Shown: positions 6,973 to 13,189 of the stretch, one piece after another
How positions within the stretch are numbered: position 1 is the first letter of the stretch
Layout: each line of letters begins with the position of its first letter
Source of the DNA: Candidatus Thorarchaeota archaeon
Lineage (GTDB): Archaea > Asgardarchaeota > Thorarchaeia > Thorarchaeales > Thorarchaeaceae
Reading direction: 5' to 3'
NCBI GenBank assembly: GCA_016840825.1
Contig: JAEORN010000169.1
Span: forward strand, 1 to 14,099
DNA length: 14,099 nucleotides
The notes under the pieces: generated by a model
What the model was told of the DNA's origin: nothing
The model's input: the letters and a program-made list of their open reading frames with translations, nothing else
Databases searched by the model: none
Program-made: the position numbers and the translations under genes

Positions 6973-7700
6973 TCCAAATTGGTAGCCAAAGACTTGGCAG
7001 CACTTCGTCTTAGATAAACGCCTATATCCATTATCAATATCCCAATCAAGAAACCAAACCCAAAGACAGCTAGGAACCATATTTGAGTTTGCCAGAAATG
7101 GGTTAGCAAATAGATTAGAATCTCAAGCCCCACAAAGAGAGTTGCTACGATCAAAGAGAAGTAGATCCCCCATTTGAATATCTTTGTGGATTCTAGCGCT
7201 CGTTTTGTATAGGGTTGGGTGTCAAATGCTCTTGTTGCTCTTAAGTCGATGAAGTATCCTTTCAACATCTGCTTCTTTACGAACTCGTCGAATTTTCTCG
7301 AATCCAAATCCGCAGCCATTATTTCAATAAAAGTACCTTTGATAAATCTGAATGCAACTCCACCACTAAAGAGTGCCAGAACGAGAATTACTATGAAGAA
7401 TACCACGAATTGCCAAAGGAAGAAGAATGCGATTATCAAAATAGTGACAGCAATAACAAGTACTAAATCACCGGCTCCTCCCGCACTTTCAACGCTGCCA
7501 CTGAAGAGTCTGGCGAATCTCCTTAGAACAGAAACACTAATCCAAGTTTGGTAGGAGTGAGCATCAGGAATTTCTGTATGTTCTTTGAAGGATTGATCAA
7601 CCTCATCCTTCTTACCACCATAGACGGTGATGAAAAGATCAGGTTCTTCTTTATCAGCAACTTGTGTTGAAGTCTCATCTTTTGATGCAATATCAGACAT
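6969..7700 (-). CDS. Four-helix membrane protein, GGKKD/VESAGG family, copy 1
   Basis: A 243-residue membrane protein of unknown function. A cytoplasmic-looking N-terminal part holds DLFITVYGGKKDEV (21-34) and YQTWISVSVLRR (50-61), then GSVESAGG (68-75). Two hydrophobic helices (about 78-96 and 97-112) lead to FSGGVAFRFIKGTFIE (111-126), a soluble loop, and two more helices (about 178-200 and 206-228), ending in a basic tail. These blocks recur in the same order in the gene at 8304-8990, so the two are paralogues. I recognise no catalytic motif; the conserved GGKKD and VESAGG blocks next to the membrane could bind a ligand or partner (inference). AGGGGGAA lies 9 bases before the ATG and a TATA-like box 45 bases before. 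The stop overlaps the convergent aldol-enzyme stop by four bases. Confidence 0.82.
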   Translation of the reverse strand: MSDIASKDETSTQVADKEEPDLFITVYGGKKDEVDQSFKEHTEIPDAHSYQTWISVSVLRRFARLFSGSVESAGGAGDLVLVIAVTILIIAFFFLWQFVVFFIVILVLALFSGGVAFRFIKGTFIEIMAADLDSRKFDEFVKKQMLKGYFIDLRATRAFDTQPYTKRALESTKIFKWGIYFSLIVATLFVGLEILIYLLTHFWQTQIWFLAVFGFGFLIGILIMDIGVYLRRSAAKSLATNLD

Positions 7701-7743
7701 CTTTCGTTCCCCCTAACCACGACTAGTAATGTGGTATTTTCAT

Positions 7744-7751
7744 GATATAAC
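7744..7751 (-). promoter_or_regulatory. Putative TATA box for membrane protein copy 1
   Basis: The minus strand reads GTTATATC here, in the 63-base spacer after the GNAT gene. A start about 26 bases downstream leaves a leader of about 20 bases that includes the G-rich ribosome-binding site. Identical hexamers ACTAGT lie at 7722-7727 and 7757-7762 on either side. Confidence 0.45.
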
Positions 7752-7763
7752 TTTTCACTAGTT

Positions 7764-8249
7764 TTACTTTAGTCGTTTCACTAGCAGATATCTATCTGTA
7801 GGACCAGTTATGAACGCTTGAAACTTGAATCCTTGCTTGGACGAGAAATTCAACATAGGTAGATTGGAAACAAAAGTATGTGCATAGATAAGAGAGATTC
7901 CTTTCTCAATCGCTCTTTTTTCTGCCTGCTTTAATAGACGAGTACCTACGCCTTGACGTTGAAAATCAGGATGAACATCAAACCAGTCTATTAGGAGAGC
8001 ATCTTGATCAAATCTTTCTCCATCTGGACCCCACTCTTGTTCAGATTTTATTAGTATGAATCCAACCGCTTGATCGTTTGTTGCAGCCACCCAGAGTTCA
8101 TTCCCCGCCTCTTTGACCCACTGTTGAGCAATTATCACATCCTTGCGAGCTTCCTCAATCGAATCATGAGGCCATGTCTTCAGAAGTGTATTCGCATAAT
8201 CTTCTGAGTCTTTCAGTTCAAAAGGTCGAATAAAGAATTTCTTACTCAT
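7764..8249 (-). CDS. GNAT-family N-acetyltransferase
   Basis: A 161-residue single-domain GNAT enzyme, expected to move an acetyl (or other acyl) group from CoA to an amine. The start FFIRPFELKDSEDY is the usual beta1-alpha1; the central strand DWFDVHPDFQRQGVGTRLL (88-106) contains the pyrophosphate-binding Q97-R-Q-G-V-G102 loop of motif A; and SNLPMLNFSSKQGFK is motif B, with the Asn and aromatic residues usually seen there. Length is normal. The acceptor substrate (small molecule, peptide or protein) is not predictable. It starts at an ATG with AGGAG 13 bases upstream, which is a rather long spacing. The gene sits between the two paralogous membrane proteins, 54 bases after copy 2, with which it may be co-transcribed; copy 1 downstream appears to have its own promoter. 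Confidence 0.88.
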   Translation of the reverse strand: MSKKFFIRPFELKDSEDYANTLLKTWPHDSIEEARKDVIIAQQWVKEAGNELWVAATNDQAVGFILIKSEQEWGPDGERFDQDALLIDWFDVHPDFQRQGVGTRLLKQAEKRAIEKGISLIYAHTFVSNLPMLNFSSKQGFKFQAFITGPTDRYLLVKRLK

Positions 8250-8303
8250 CCTATATGGTCGGCTCCTTACTCCATCAATCGATTAGCTTTTGGTCTCAAA
8301 CTC

Positions 8304-8990
8304 CTAGTACTCAACCTTCTTGGCCAACTGATGTCTCAATAGAACTCCAAGATCCATGATGCAAATTCCGACAAGAAATCCGGAACCAAATAGAGCGAGG
8401 ATTTCTAAATTAGTCATCCAGATTTGGTTCAAGTAGAAATAAACCACCTCAACTATCATGAAGAGCGTGGCAATAAAGAGGGCAAAATAGATACCACTCC
8501 TGAACACCTTTGTTGTAGATGATGATTGCTTTGTTGCGTAGTTAAGTTCGTAATTGTCAGGAGCTCTTACTTGGACGAAGTTCCCTCCCACAACTTGATC
8601 GACCACAAAAGATTCCAGCTTATCGGAGGGAATCTTGTCACTATGAGCTTCAATGAAGGTACCTCTTAGAAATTTCAGTGCAGCTCCACCGCTGAAAATG
8701 GCTAGTACTATAATTACTGCGATAAAGACCACAACTTGCCAGAAGACAAAAATTGCAAGAACTGCAGCAACTATGGTAAGAACACAGAGAATGTCAAAGA
8801 TACCTCCAGCGCTTTCTACGCCCCCAACGAAAAGAAATCCTAGTCGTCGCATAACGGATACATTTACCCATGTCTGATAGTAATGGGCATCTTCTCCTAT
8901 TGTCTGCTGCAATGCATCACTAACATCATCTTTCTTTCCGCCAAACACGGAGATATACAAATCAGCTTTGTTTTGCTCAGGCGCGGTCAT
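8304..8990 (-). CDS. Four-helix membrane protein, GGKKD/VESAGG family, copy 2
   Basis: A 228-residue paralogue of the protein at 6969-7700. Matching blocks in order are DLYISVFGGKKDDV (10-23), YYQTWVNVSVMRR (37-49), GGVESAGG (56-63), FSGGAALKFLRGTFIE (99-114), SGIYFALFIATLF (165-177) and FGSGFLVGICIMDLGVLLR (201-219). Hydrophobic helices lie at about 66-84, 86-105, 166-187 and 195-217. The middle soluble loop (115-160) and the N-terminus before the GGKKD block differ most between the copies; copy 1 has about 11 more residues at the N-terminus. GAGGAGG just before the ATG (spacing 8) and a TATA-like box about 57 bases upstream support the start. The function is not recognised. The gene diverges from the methyltransferase gene. 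Confidence 0.82.
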   Translation of the reverse strand: MTAPEQNKADLYISVFGGKKDDVSDALQQTIGEDAHYYQTWVNVSVMRRLGFLFVGGVESAGGIFDILCVLTIVAAVLAIFVFWQVVVFIAVIIVLAIFSGGAALKFLRGTFIEAHSDKIPSDKLESFVVDQVVGGNFVQVRAPDNYELNYATKQSSSTTKVFRSGIYFALFIATLFMIVEVVYFYLNQIWMTNLEILALFGSGFLVGICIMDLGVLLRHQLAKKVEY

Positions 8991-9042
8991 TTCATATCCT
9001 CCTCATCCTAGCGAAACCTTGTTCTACCAGATAGGTACTATA

Positions 9043-9052
9043 CAATATAACG
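9043..9052. promoter_or_regulatory. Putative TATA element in the copy 2/methyltransferase divergent spacer
   Basis: The minus strand reads CGTTATATTG, close to the GTTATATC box before copy 1. A start about 26 bases away leaves a leader of about 30 bases carrying the GGAGG site. The same block read on the plus strand sits about 51 bases before the methyltransferase ATG, giving a leader near 25 bases, so it may serve both directions. Confidence 0.4.
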
Positions 9053-9098
9053 CTTTTTAGAGCTCACATCCAAACAATTGCTACGAATGTGATAGATA

Positions 9099-9809
9099 AT
9101 GACCGATGTCTTTGGTATGATAATGAGAGATGCGTTTCAGGGAAAGGATGCTAACCATAACATCATCCGAGATGATGGACATGTTACTCCGCAACCCGGT
9201 AGTTATTTGATTTCTGATATATCTGAATGGCATCATTCAGAACGACTGGCAATTCGAGAGGTGACGGGACCAGTTCTTGACATTGGATGTGGAGCAGGAC
9301 GTGTGGGAATCTATCTTCAGAGGAACAAGGTAGCCTATACTGGAATAGACATTTCGCCACTTGCTGTCGAAACCTGCAAATTAAGAGGATTAGATGATGT
9401 TCATGTCATGTCTGCTGAGAAAATACAATTCAGTAGATCGGATTTCAAATCAGTAATCATGTTCGGTAACAATTTTGGCATTCTAGGTAACGAGACAAAG
9501 ACTACTCAGATGCTTAAGAATCTCTATGGGATAACGACATCAGATTCAAGAATCTTTGCTCAAAGTCGAGATGTTCGACATACTGAGGATCCTGCAAACC
9601 TAGCTTACCACCAGAGAAATAGAGAGAGAGGACGACCAATCGGACAAGTGACACTAAAGATTGAATATCAGGGATACGAATCAGATTGGTGGGACCTTCT
9701 TATGTCAACTCCAGAAGAAATGGATGCAATAGCCCGAAAAGCTGGATGGCACCTCGAAAAAACAATAGGTCCAAAAGAGCTTTATGTTGGCGTTCTGAAA
9801 AAGGTGTAG
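9099..9809 (+). CDS. Class I SAM-dependent methyltransferase
   Basis: A 236-residue Rossmann-fold methyltransferase. Motif I is PVLDIGCGAGRVGIYL (58-73), which binds the methionine part of SAM, and YTGIDIS (80-86) carries the acidic residue (D84) that holds the ribose. VHVMSAEKIQF and the FGNNFGILG strand follow as motifs II-IV. The N-terminal 45 residues and the C-terminal WWDLLMSTPEEMDAIARKAGW region, common in small-molecule methyltransferases, give no clear substrate. The start is an ATG with no strong Shine-Dalgarno (GATAGATA). It is followed after only four bases by the carbonic anhydrase-like gene, so the two are very probably one transcript, although no functional link is evident. Confidence 0.9.
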   Translation: MTDVFGMIMRDAFQGKDANHNIIRDDGHVTPQPGSYLISDISEWHHSERLAIREVTGPVLDIGCGAGRVGIYLQRNKVAYTGIDISPLAVETCKLRGLDDVHVMSAEKIQFSRSDFKSVIMFGNNFGILGNETKTTQMLKNLYGITTSDSRIFAQSRDVRHTEDPANLAYHQRNRERGRPIGQVTLKIEYQGYESDWWDLLMSTPEEMDAIARKAGWHLEKTIGPKELYVGVLKKV

Positions 9810-9813
9810 AAAA

Positions 9814-10347
9814 ATGGCGATATATGCACTCGGGGATAAGATTCCAAGAATAGCAGAAAGTGCTTACATCCATCCCCAAGCTTCAGTTATTGGGGATGTT
9901 ATTATTGGTGAACGTGTATTCCTGGCACCAATGGCATCTGTGAGAGGGGATAGAGGAATCATAACAATAGATGATGAAACCAATATTCAGGATGGAGCAG
10001 TGGTACACTCAACCGAATCACATGACACAACAATAGGAAAGAGAGTGAATATCGGTCACAATGCATCGATTCATTCAAAGCTCATTGACGACTTTGCAGC
10101 GATAGGAATGGGAGCTGTACTTATGCTTCATTCAGTTGTCGCGAAGGGAGTGTTGATTGGAAATGCTGCATTGCTTCACTCAAAGACGATCACTGAACCA
10201 TACAAAGTATACGCAGGTGTTCCAGCGAAGTACTTGAGAGACCTCGAACCGGATGACCCAGCACGAAAGGCAATCGAAAATTACGTTGAATCATATATTA
10301 GGGATGCGATAAGATATCCAACTGAGCTAAGAAGAATTGACCTCTAG
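9814..10347 (+). CDS. Gamma-class carbonic anhydrase-like protein (left-handed beta-helix)
   Basis: A 177-residue left-handed beta-helix protein built from hexapeptide repeats (for example ASVIGD, VIIGER, TTIGKR, VNIGHN). The gamma-carbonic anhydrase residues are present: three histidine metal ligands H65, H82 and H87, R44 and D46 in VRGD, and Q59 in NIQDGAVVH. It lacks the N-terminal signal and acidic loop of the methanogen Cam enzyme, so it is of the CamH/YrdA type, in which CO2 hydration activity varies. VYAGVPAKYLRDL near 132-144 and the C-terminal helix, which packs along the trimer in relatives, are as expected. The start ATG follows the methyltransferase stop by four bases with AGGTG upstream. 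Its 3' end overlaps the convergent membrane gene by 21 bases. Activity is likely but not certain. Confidence 0.9.
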   Translation: MAIYALGDKIPRIAESAYIHPQASVIGDVIIGERVFLAPMASVRGDRGIITIDDETNIQDGAVVHSTESHDTTIGKRVNIGHNASIHSKLIDDFAAIGMGAVLMLHSVVAKGVLIGNAALLHSKTITEPYKVYAGVPAKYLRDLEPDDPARKAIENYVESYIRDAIRYPTELRRIDL

Positions 10348-10992
10348 GAACTCATGAAACAAGTCTATCAGATTTTCCTTGATTTTTATCAATAATTGCT
10401 CATCATTCCTGTTCGAGTACCAATATCCATCGAGCTCATGAACCTGCATTTCAAATAGATCTATTTTCCCTGATAATATATCATAGTTTGAAAACATTCG
10501 AGTCTTCAGATAGGAAACTTTTGACACATTTGATAACGACGGCAAAATGGGAATGATTCCGATATAGAGTACCATTGCAATTATCATAATAGATTGTGGA
10601 AATTGAGGTGCATCAAGAATTGAATTGACCATGATAAACCAAATCAAGAGTATTGGTATCGCTGACCCCAAAAGGCAGTAGAATAAGTATTTCCAAGAGA
10701 TTCCAGATCTTTCAAATTTTAGAAATAAATGATTCTCCTTCTCAGAAATTGATAATCGCGTGTAGCTGAAACGAGTGGAAACAAGGGACAGAATAGAATA
10801 GAGAGAGATGACAAGAATTGATAACGTCAGATCCGATCCAGACCTTAGGGTCCAAGCTGAGAAGAGGACTATTGCAAGAATTGCTGATAATAATCCCCAA
10901 AGATTCTCAGGAGGATTAAAGAAATAATCACCCTCATCCAATTGCGACCGAGAATCCTCAACCTTTGCTTTCGTCGAATCTTGATCTGACAC
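10327..10992 (-). CDS. Hypothetical four-helix membrane protein
   Basis: A 221-residue protein with hydrophobic helices at about 31-49, 55-72, 100-122 and 133-153, a charged N-terminus (MSDQDSTKAKVEDSRSQLDE) and a soluble C-terminal region of about 65 residues ending in an amphipathic helix (LLIKIKENLIDLFHEFLEV). A short soluble strand pair, LSISEKENHLFLKFERSGISW, lies between helices 2 and 3. The pattern recalls membrane proteins with a PH-like or sensor loop, but I do not recognise the family and it does not share the GGKKD/VESAGG blocks of the pair at 6969-8990. The start is a GTG; the frame is closed by a stop eight codons upstream and there is no ATG in frame. A TATA-like box 26 bases before suggests a leaderless message. 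The last 21 bases overlap the convergent carbonic anhydrase-like gene. Confidence 0.7.
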   Translation of the reverse strand: MSDQDSTKAKVEDSRSQLDEGDYFFNPPENLWGLLSAILAIVLFSAWTLRSGSDLTLSILVISLYSILSLVSTRFSYTRLSISEKENHLFLKFERSGISWKYLFYCLLGSAIPILLIWFIMVNSILDAPQFPQSIMIIAMVLYIGIIPILPSLSNVSKVSYLKTRMFSNYDILSGKIDLFEMQVHELDGYWYSNRNDEQLLIKIKENLIDLFHEFLEVNSS

Positions 10993-11013
10993 ATCTACTT
11001 CGAATGGCCATCA

Positions 11014-11023
11014 CGAATAAAGC
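11014..11023 (-). promoter_or_regulatory. Putative TATA box for a leaderless message
   Basis: The minus strand reads GCTTTATTCG, centred about 26 bases before the GTG at 10992. The normal archaeal TATA-to-start distance would place transcription start at or next to the start codon, which fits the lack of a ribosome-binding site. Confidence 0.35.
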
Positions 11024-11043
11024 ATTATTCATTGAAGAGGAGT

Positions 11044-11053
11044 CCTTATAGCG
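11044..11053 (+). promoter_or_regulatory. Putative TATA box for the zinc-ribbon gene
   Basis: CCTTATAGCG is centred about 41 bases before the ATG at 11089, predicting a leader of about 15 bases. The divergent box at 11014-11023 is separate, so this spacer holds two promoters. Confidence 0.35.
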
Positions 11054-11088
11054 TAAATAGTATCTAGTATTCGAAGAGAGTTTGAGAG

Positions 11089-11472
11089 ATGGCTGATTTA
11101 TCTTTTACATACTACTGCTATGTCTGCGGACACAAGAATCGAGTAAGTCCAGAGATTCCTAAAGCTCCTTCCATGAAAGAGCACAAGGTGATATGTGAGA
11201 ATTGTCAGGATATGACACACATACTTGTTACATCATGTCCGACGTGTAACAATGGTGTCAAGTATTTTCTATCGGACTTGGATTTTCCAGAGGAAGTAAG
11301 AAGACTTGCAGAAGCTTATGTGAAAATAGTAAAAGGAATCAAAGAGAGTCTCTCAGAGTATATACAGGAATTCAATGTAGCACTTCCAAAGCGGTGGACC
11401 GTAAAGCTCCAGTGCACCTGCGGAGAGAACTATCTTGCAGAAATCCCGCTACCACATAGATTAGATTCTTGA
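11089..11472 (+). CDS. Small zinc-ribbon protein with four cysteine pairs
   Basis: A 127-residue protein with four cysteine pairs: C10-x2-C13, C36-x2-C39, C50-x2-C53 and C109-x-C111. The first two pairs could form one zinc ribbon and the last two another, with a helical segment (about 66-95, rich in Glu and Lys) between them. Basic and aromatic residues around the knuckles (CGHKNR, CPTCNNG, CTCGENY) are compatible with nucleic-acid or protein binding, but no family is recognised. The ATG is preceded by purine-rich GAGAG. It is flanked by a divergent membrane gene and a convergent OsmC gene and appears monocistronic. A T5 run at 11512-11516 could end its transcript. It may be a member of a lineage-specific zinc-finger set; the role is unknown. 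Confidence 0.78.
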   Translation: MADLSFTYYCYVCGHKNRVSPEIPKAPSMKEHKVICENCQDMTHILVTSCPTCNNGVKYFLSDLDFPEEVRRLAEAYVKIVKGIKESLSEYIQEFNVALPKRWTVKLQCTCGENYLAEIPLPHRLDS

Positions 11473-11538
11473 ATAAATAGCCTACATTTGCTAATCTGGA
11501 CTGGAGAGGATTTTTAGAAATTCAGCTTTGAATCTTCT

Positions 11539-11982
11539 TCAATTCCTAACGATGATCTTGAAATCAAGATGCACGGGACATTTCATCGAATTTGCAACAA
11601 CACAATATTGATGCGCCCGTTCAGCGACCTTCTCCATCTTACTGATATGAGATTCATCTGACACATATATTTCAGCGTATAGCGATATTTGCTCAAACTC
11701 CCATCCGTATTCCCCTTGTTTTAGGTTACCCTTTCCTGTTACATGAAAGTCAGTAAATTCGGTATGGAATCTCTTTGCAACGCCATGAATACTGACTCCA
11801 TAACATGATACTGCCGCAGCCAAAAAGAGATCTTCTGGAGAATATTTCTCAACAGGACTCTCTGTCCAAAAGTCAAGTGGCGTGGCTATTTCGAGTGTAG
11901 GCTTTCCAGATACTTCAATTGTAACTATCTTGTCGCGTACCCAATTACTCACCATTTCATATTGATGTTCATCTGAATTCAT
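11539..11982 (-). CDS. OsmC-family peroxiredoxin-like protein
   Basis: A 147-residue OsmC/Ohr-fold protein. The two redox cysteines sit where the family has them: C60 in LAAAVSCYGVSIHGVAK on the central helix and C127 in HQYCVVANSMKCPV; a third, C135, precedes the conserved Pro. The segment SPEDLFLAAAVSC matches the SPeeLLLaALgaC signature. Members reduce organic hydroperoxides with dithiol donors or act on persulphides, working as cytoplasmic dimers; which subgroup this belongs to is unclear. The start is the ATG at 11982 with a TATA-like box only about 23 bases upstream and no Shine-Dalgarno, suggesting a leaderless or nearly leaderless message. Its 3' end faces the zinc-ribbon gene across 66 bases. 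Confidence 0.9.
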   Translation of the reverse strand: MNSDEHQYEMVSNWVRDKIVTIEVSGKPTLEIATPLDFWTESPVEKYSPEDLFLAAAVSCYGVSIHGVAKRFHTEFTDFHVTGKGNLKQGEYGWEFEQISLYAEIYVSDESHISKMEKVAERAHQYCVVANSMKCPVHLDFKIIVRN

Positions 11983-12000
11983 TGTTCTACACCAATGAGG

Positions 12001-12009
12001 TATTTTAAG
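12001..12009 (-). promoter_or_regulatory. Putative TATA box for the OsmC gene
   Basis: The minus strand reads CTTAAAATA, centred about 23 bases before the ATG. The short distance implies transcription starting at or near the start codon. An alternative AT block lies farther upstream (12012-12020). Confidence 0.3.
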
Positions 12010-12010
12010 T

Positions 12011-12309
12011 TCGTAAATGAACTGTAAAAAGACATTCAGAAGGTAAGAAAAAAGTACTGAAATATGATAAAAATGGAAAATTGTGCTGTGATTGAATGGT
12101 AGTGCTTATTAGGTACTGATGCCAATATGAAAATAGGTAGTCAGGTGGCTAGATGGGCAAAACTACTTCTGTAACATGCCCTCATAACTCCCCCCTCCTA
12201 CCAGTTTCGCCCGCCTGGCACTGGCTACCACTCTATTTCAGCTAATAGCGTGGCTTGCTTTTTCCATTGATTTCGTGAATTGTCGAATATCCGTTCGTGC
12301 AGTGACCAA
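12011..12309. other. Intergenic region with a C-rich tract, no firm gene
   Basis: About 300 bases between the divergent OsmC and polyprenol-kinase genes. The left part (12020-12130) is AT-rich with A-runs and no reading frame of note. The right part has a C-rich plus-strand tract around 12187-12240, unlike its surroundings. On the minus strand that tract gives AGGAGG followed eight bases later by an ATG (12185) opening a 14-codon frame that ends at 12141. I see no tRNA cloverleaf, no T-arm GTTCRAATC, and no box C/D arrangement that I would defend. Confidence 0.4.
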
Positions 12310-12318
12310 GTTTAAATC
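12310..12318 (+). promoter_or_regulatory. Putative TATA box for the polyprenol kinase-IPK operon
   Basis: GTTTAAATC is centred about 52 bases before the TTG start at 12366, so the predicted leader is about 26 bases and includes the GGGAGG ribosome-binding site at 12352-12357. Confidence 0.45.
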
Positions 12319-12365
12319 GAGGACTCAAGACTCTTCTAAAGACTTTCTTATGGGAGGAAAAGAAC

Positions 12366-13175
12366 TTGGTATTCAACCCTCTAGGACCTGAACTTGCATT
12401 GGTTTGGGATGTCATAGCATTCATCATTTCATTCGTTGTAATTTTGATGCTTGTTCAAATCAATGCAGCAATTGAAAAAAGTGGAAAGTTATCAACCATC
12501 GTGACGCGGAAGGTGATACACATCTTTGCCGCTCCATTATGGGTGATAACATGGATTCTATTTTCAGGAAGTATATTTAGCCGTTGGCTAGCCCTTATCG
12601 TACCCTTGCTCTTCGTGCTACTTTTTGCAGCCATTGGGACAGGTAAGATGAAGAATGATGATTTCGTCAGATCGATGTCGAGAAGCGGTGATCCGAAGGA
12701 ACTGCTTGGAGGTACATTATACTATGCCCTCCTCATGGTCATATTCTCAATACTTTGGTTCTATGTTCCATCGACTGGTGATTTGGCTCAAGCAACTCCG
12801 ACAGCATTGATCGTTTTTGGTTGTCTTGCAGGAGGAGATGGATTGGCAGATATCATTGGTCGAAAATATGGCGGTGAGAAGAAGTTCGGATTTGGTGGAG
12901 CAGAAAGAACAATCGCTGGTTCAATTGGCATGTTCATTGGCTCATTCCTATTCAGCATCGTCTTAGTCTTTCTATTCTCAATCGAGGTTGCAGTCTTCGT
13001 TGTTGGTGATATGATTGTCCCGATATTACTAATCAGCCTTGTAGCAACCATCGTTGAAGCAATTTCTCCAAAAGGCTATGACAACTGGACTGTTACAATA
13101 GCGGCAGTAGTTATGGTAGCTATAATTCCATTCCTTGGTTTTGTATGGCCATTCCCATTTCTAACGCTATTCTAG
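12366..13175 (+). CDS. CTP-dependent polyprenol (phytol/dolichol-type) kinase, membrane-bound
   Basis: A 269-residue polytopic membrane protein of the phytol kinase (VTE5)/dolichol kinase (SEC59) family, related to CDP-lipid cytidylyltransferases. Family members phosphorylate an isoprenoid alcohol using CTP. Signatures: TRKVIHI (47-53, Arg-Lys and His at the membrane surface), GCLAGGDGLADIIGRKYG (152-169, the family's GDG-x-AD-x-x-GR motif), RTIAGSIGMF (181-190, the usual K/R-T-x-x-GS site) and E231-x2-SPKGYDN (234-240). Seven or so hydrophobic helices can be drawn. The start is a TTG, supported by GGGAGG eight bases before it and by the absence of any in-frame ATG near the conserved part. 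Isopentenyl phosphate kinase follows by 14 bases, so the pair is likely one operon working on isoprenoid phosphates. The natural alcohol (geranylgeraniol, dolichol or other) is not determined. Confidence 0.87.
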   Translation: MVFNPLGPELALVWDVIAFIISFVVILMLVQINAAIEKSGKLSTIVTRKVIHIFAAPLWVITWILFSGSIFSRWLALIVPLLFVLLFAAIGTGKMKNDDFVRSMSRSGDPKELLGGTLYYALLMVIFSILWFYVPSTGDLAQATPTALIVFGCLAGGDGLADIIGRKYGGEKKFGFGGAERTIAGSIGMFIGSFLFSIVLVFLFSIEVAVFVVGDMIVPILLISLVATIVEAISPKGYDNWTVTIAAVVMVAIIPFLGFVWPFPFLTLF

Positions 13176-13189
13176 TTTGGTGATGTGTG

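Noticed and set aside
8653..8877. Plus-strand frame inside membrane protein copy 2, Thr/Lys/Arg-rich
   Set aside because: Its composition is that expected of the reverse complement of hydrophobic codons; a similar shadow occurs in copy 1 at 7219-7554, so it reflects the paralogy, not a gene.
12140..12260. Possible tRNA or box C/D RNA in the C-rich spacer
   Set aside because: No cloverleaf, no T-arm consensus on either strand, and no paired C and D boxes at proper spacing could be found; CTGATG at 12116-12121 stands alone.
12242..12427. 61-codon minus-strand frame across the kinase promoter
   Set aside because: It has no ribosome-binding site, a family-less translation, and overlaps the well-supported promoter and start of the polyprenol kinase.
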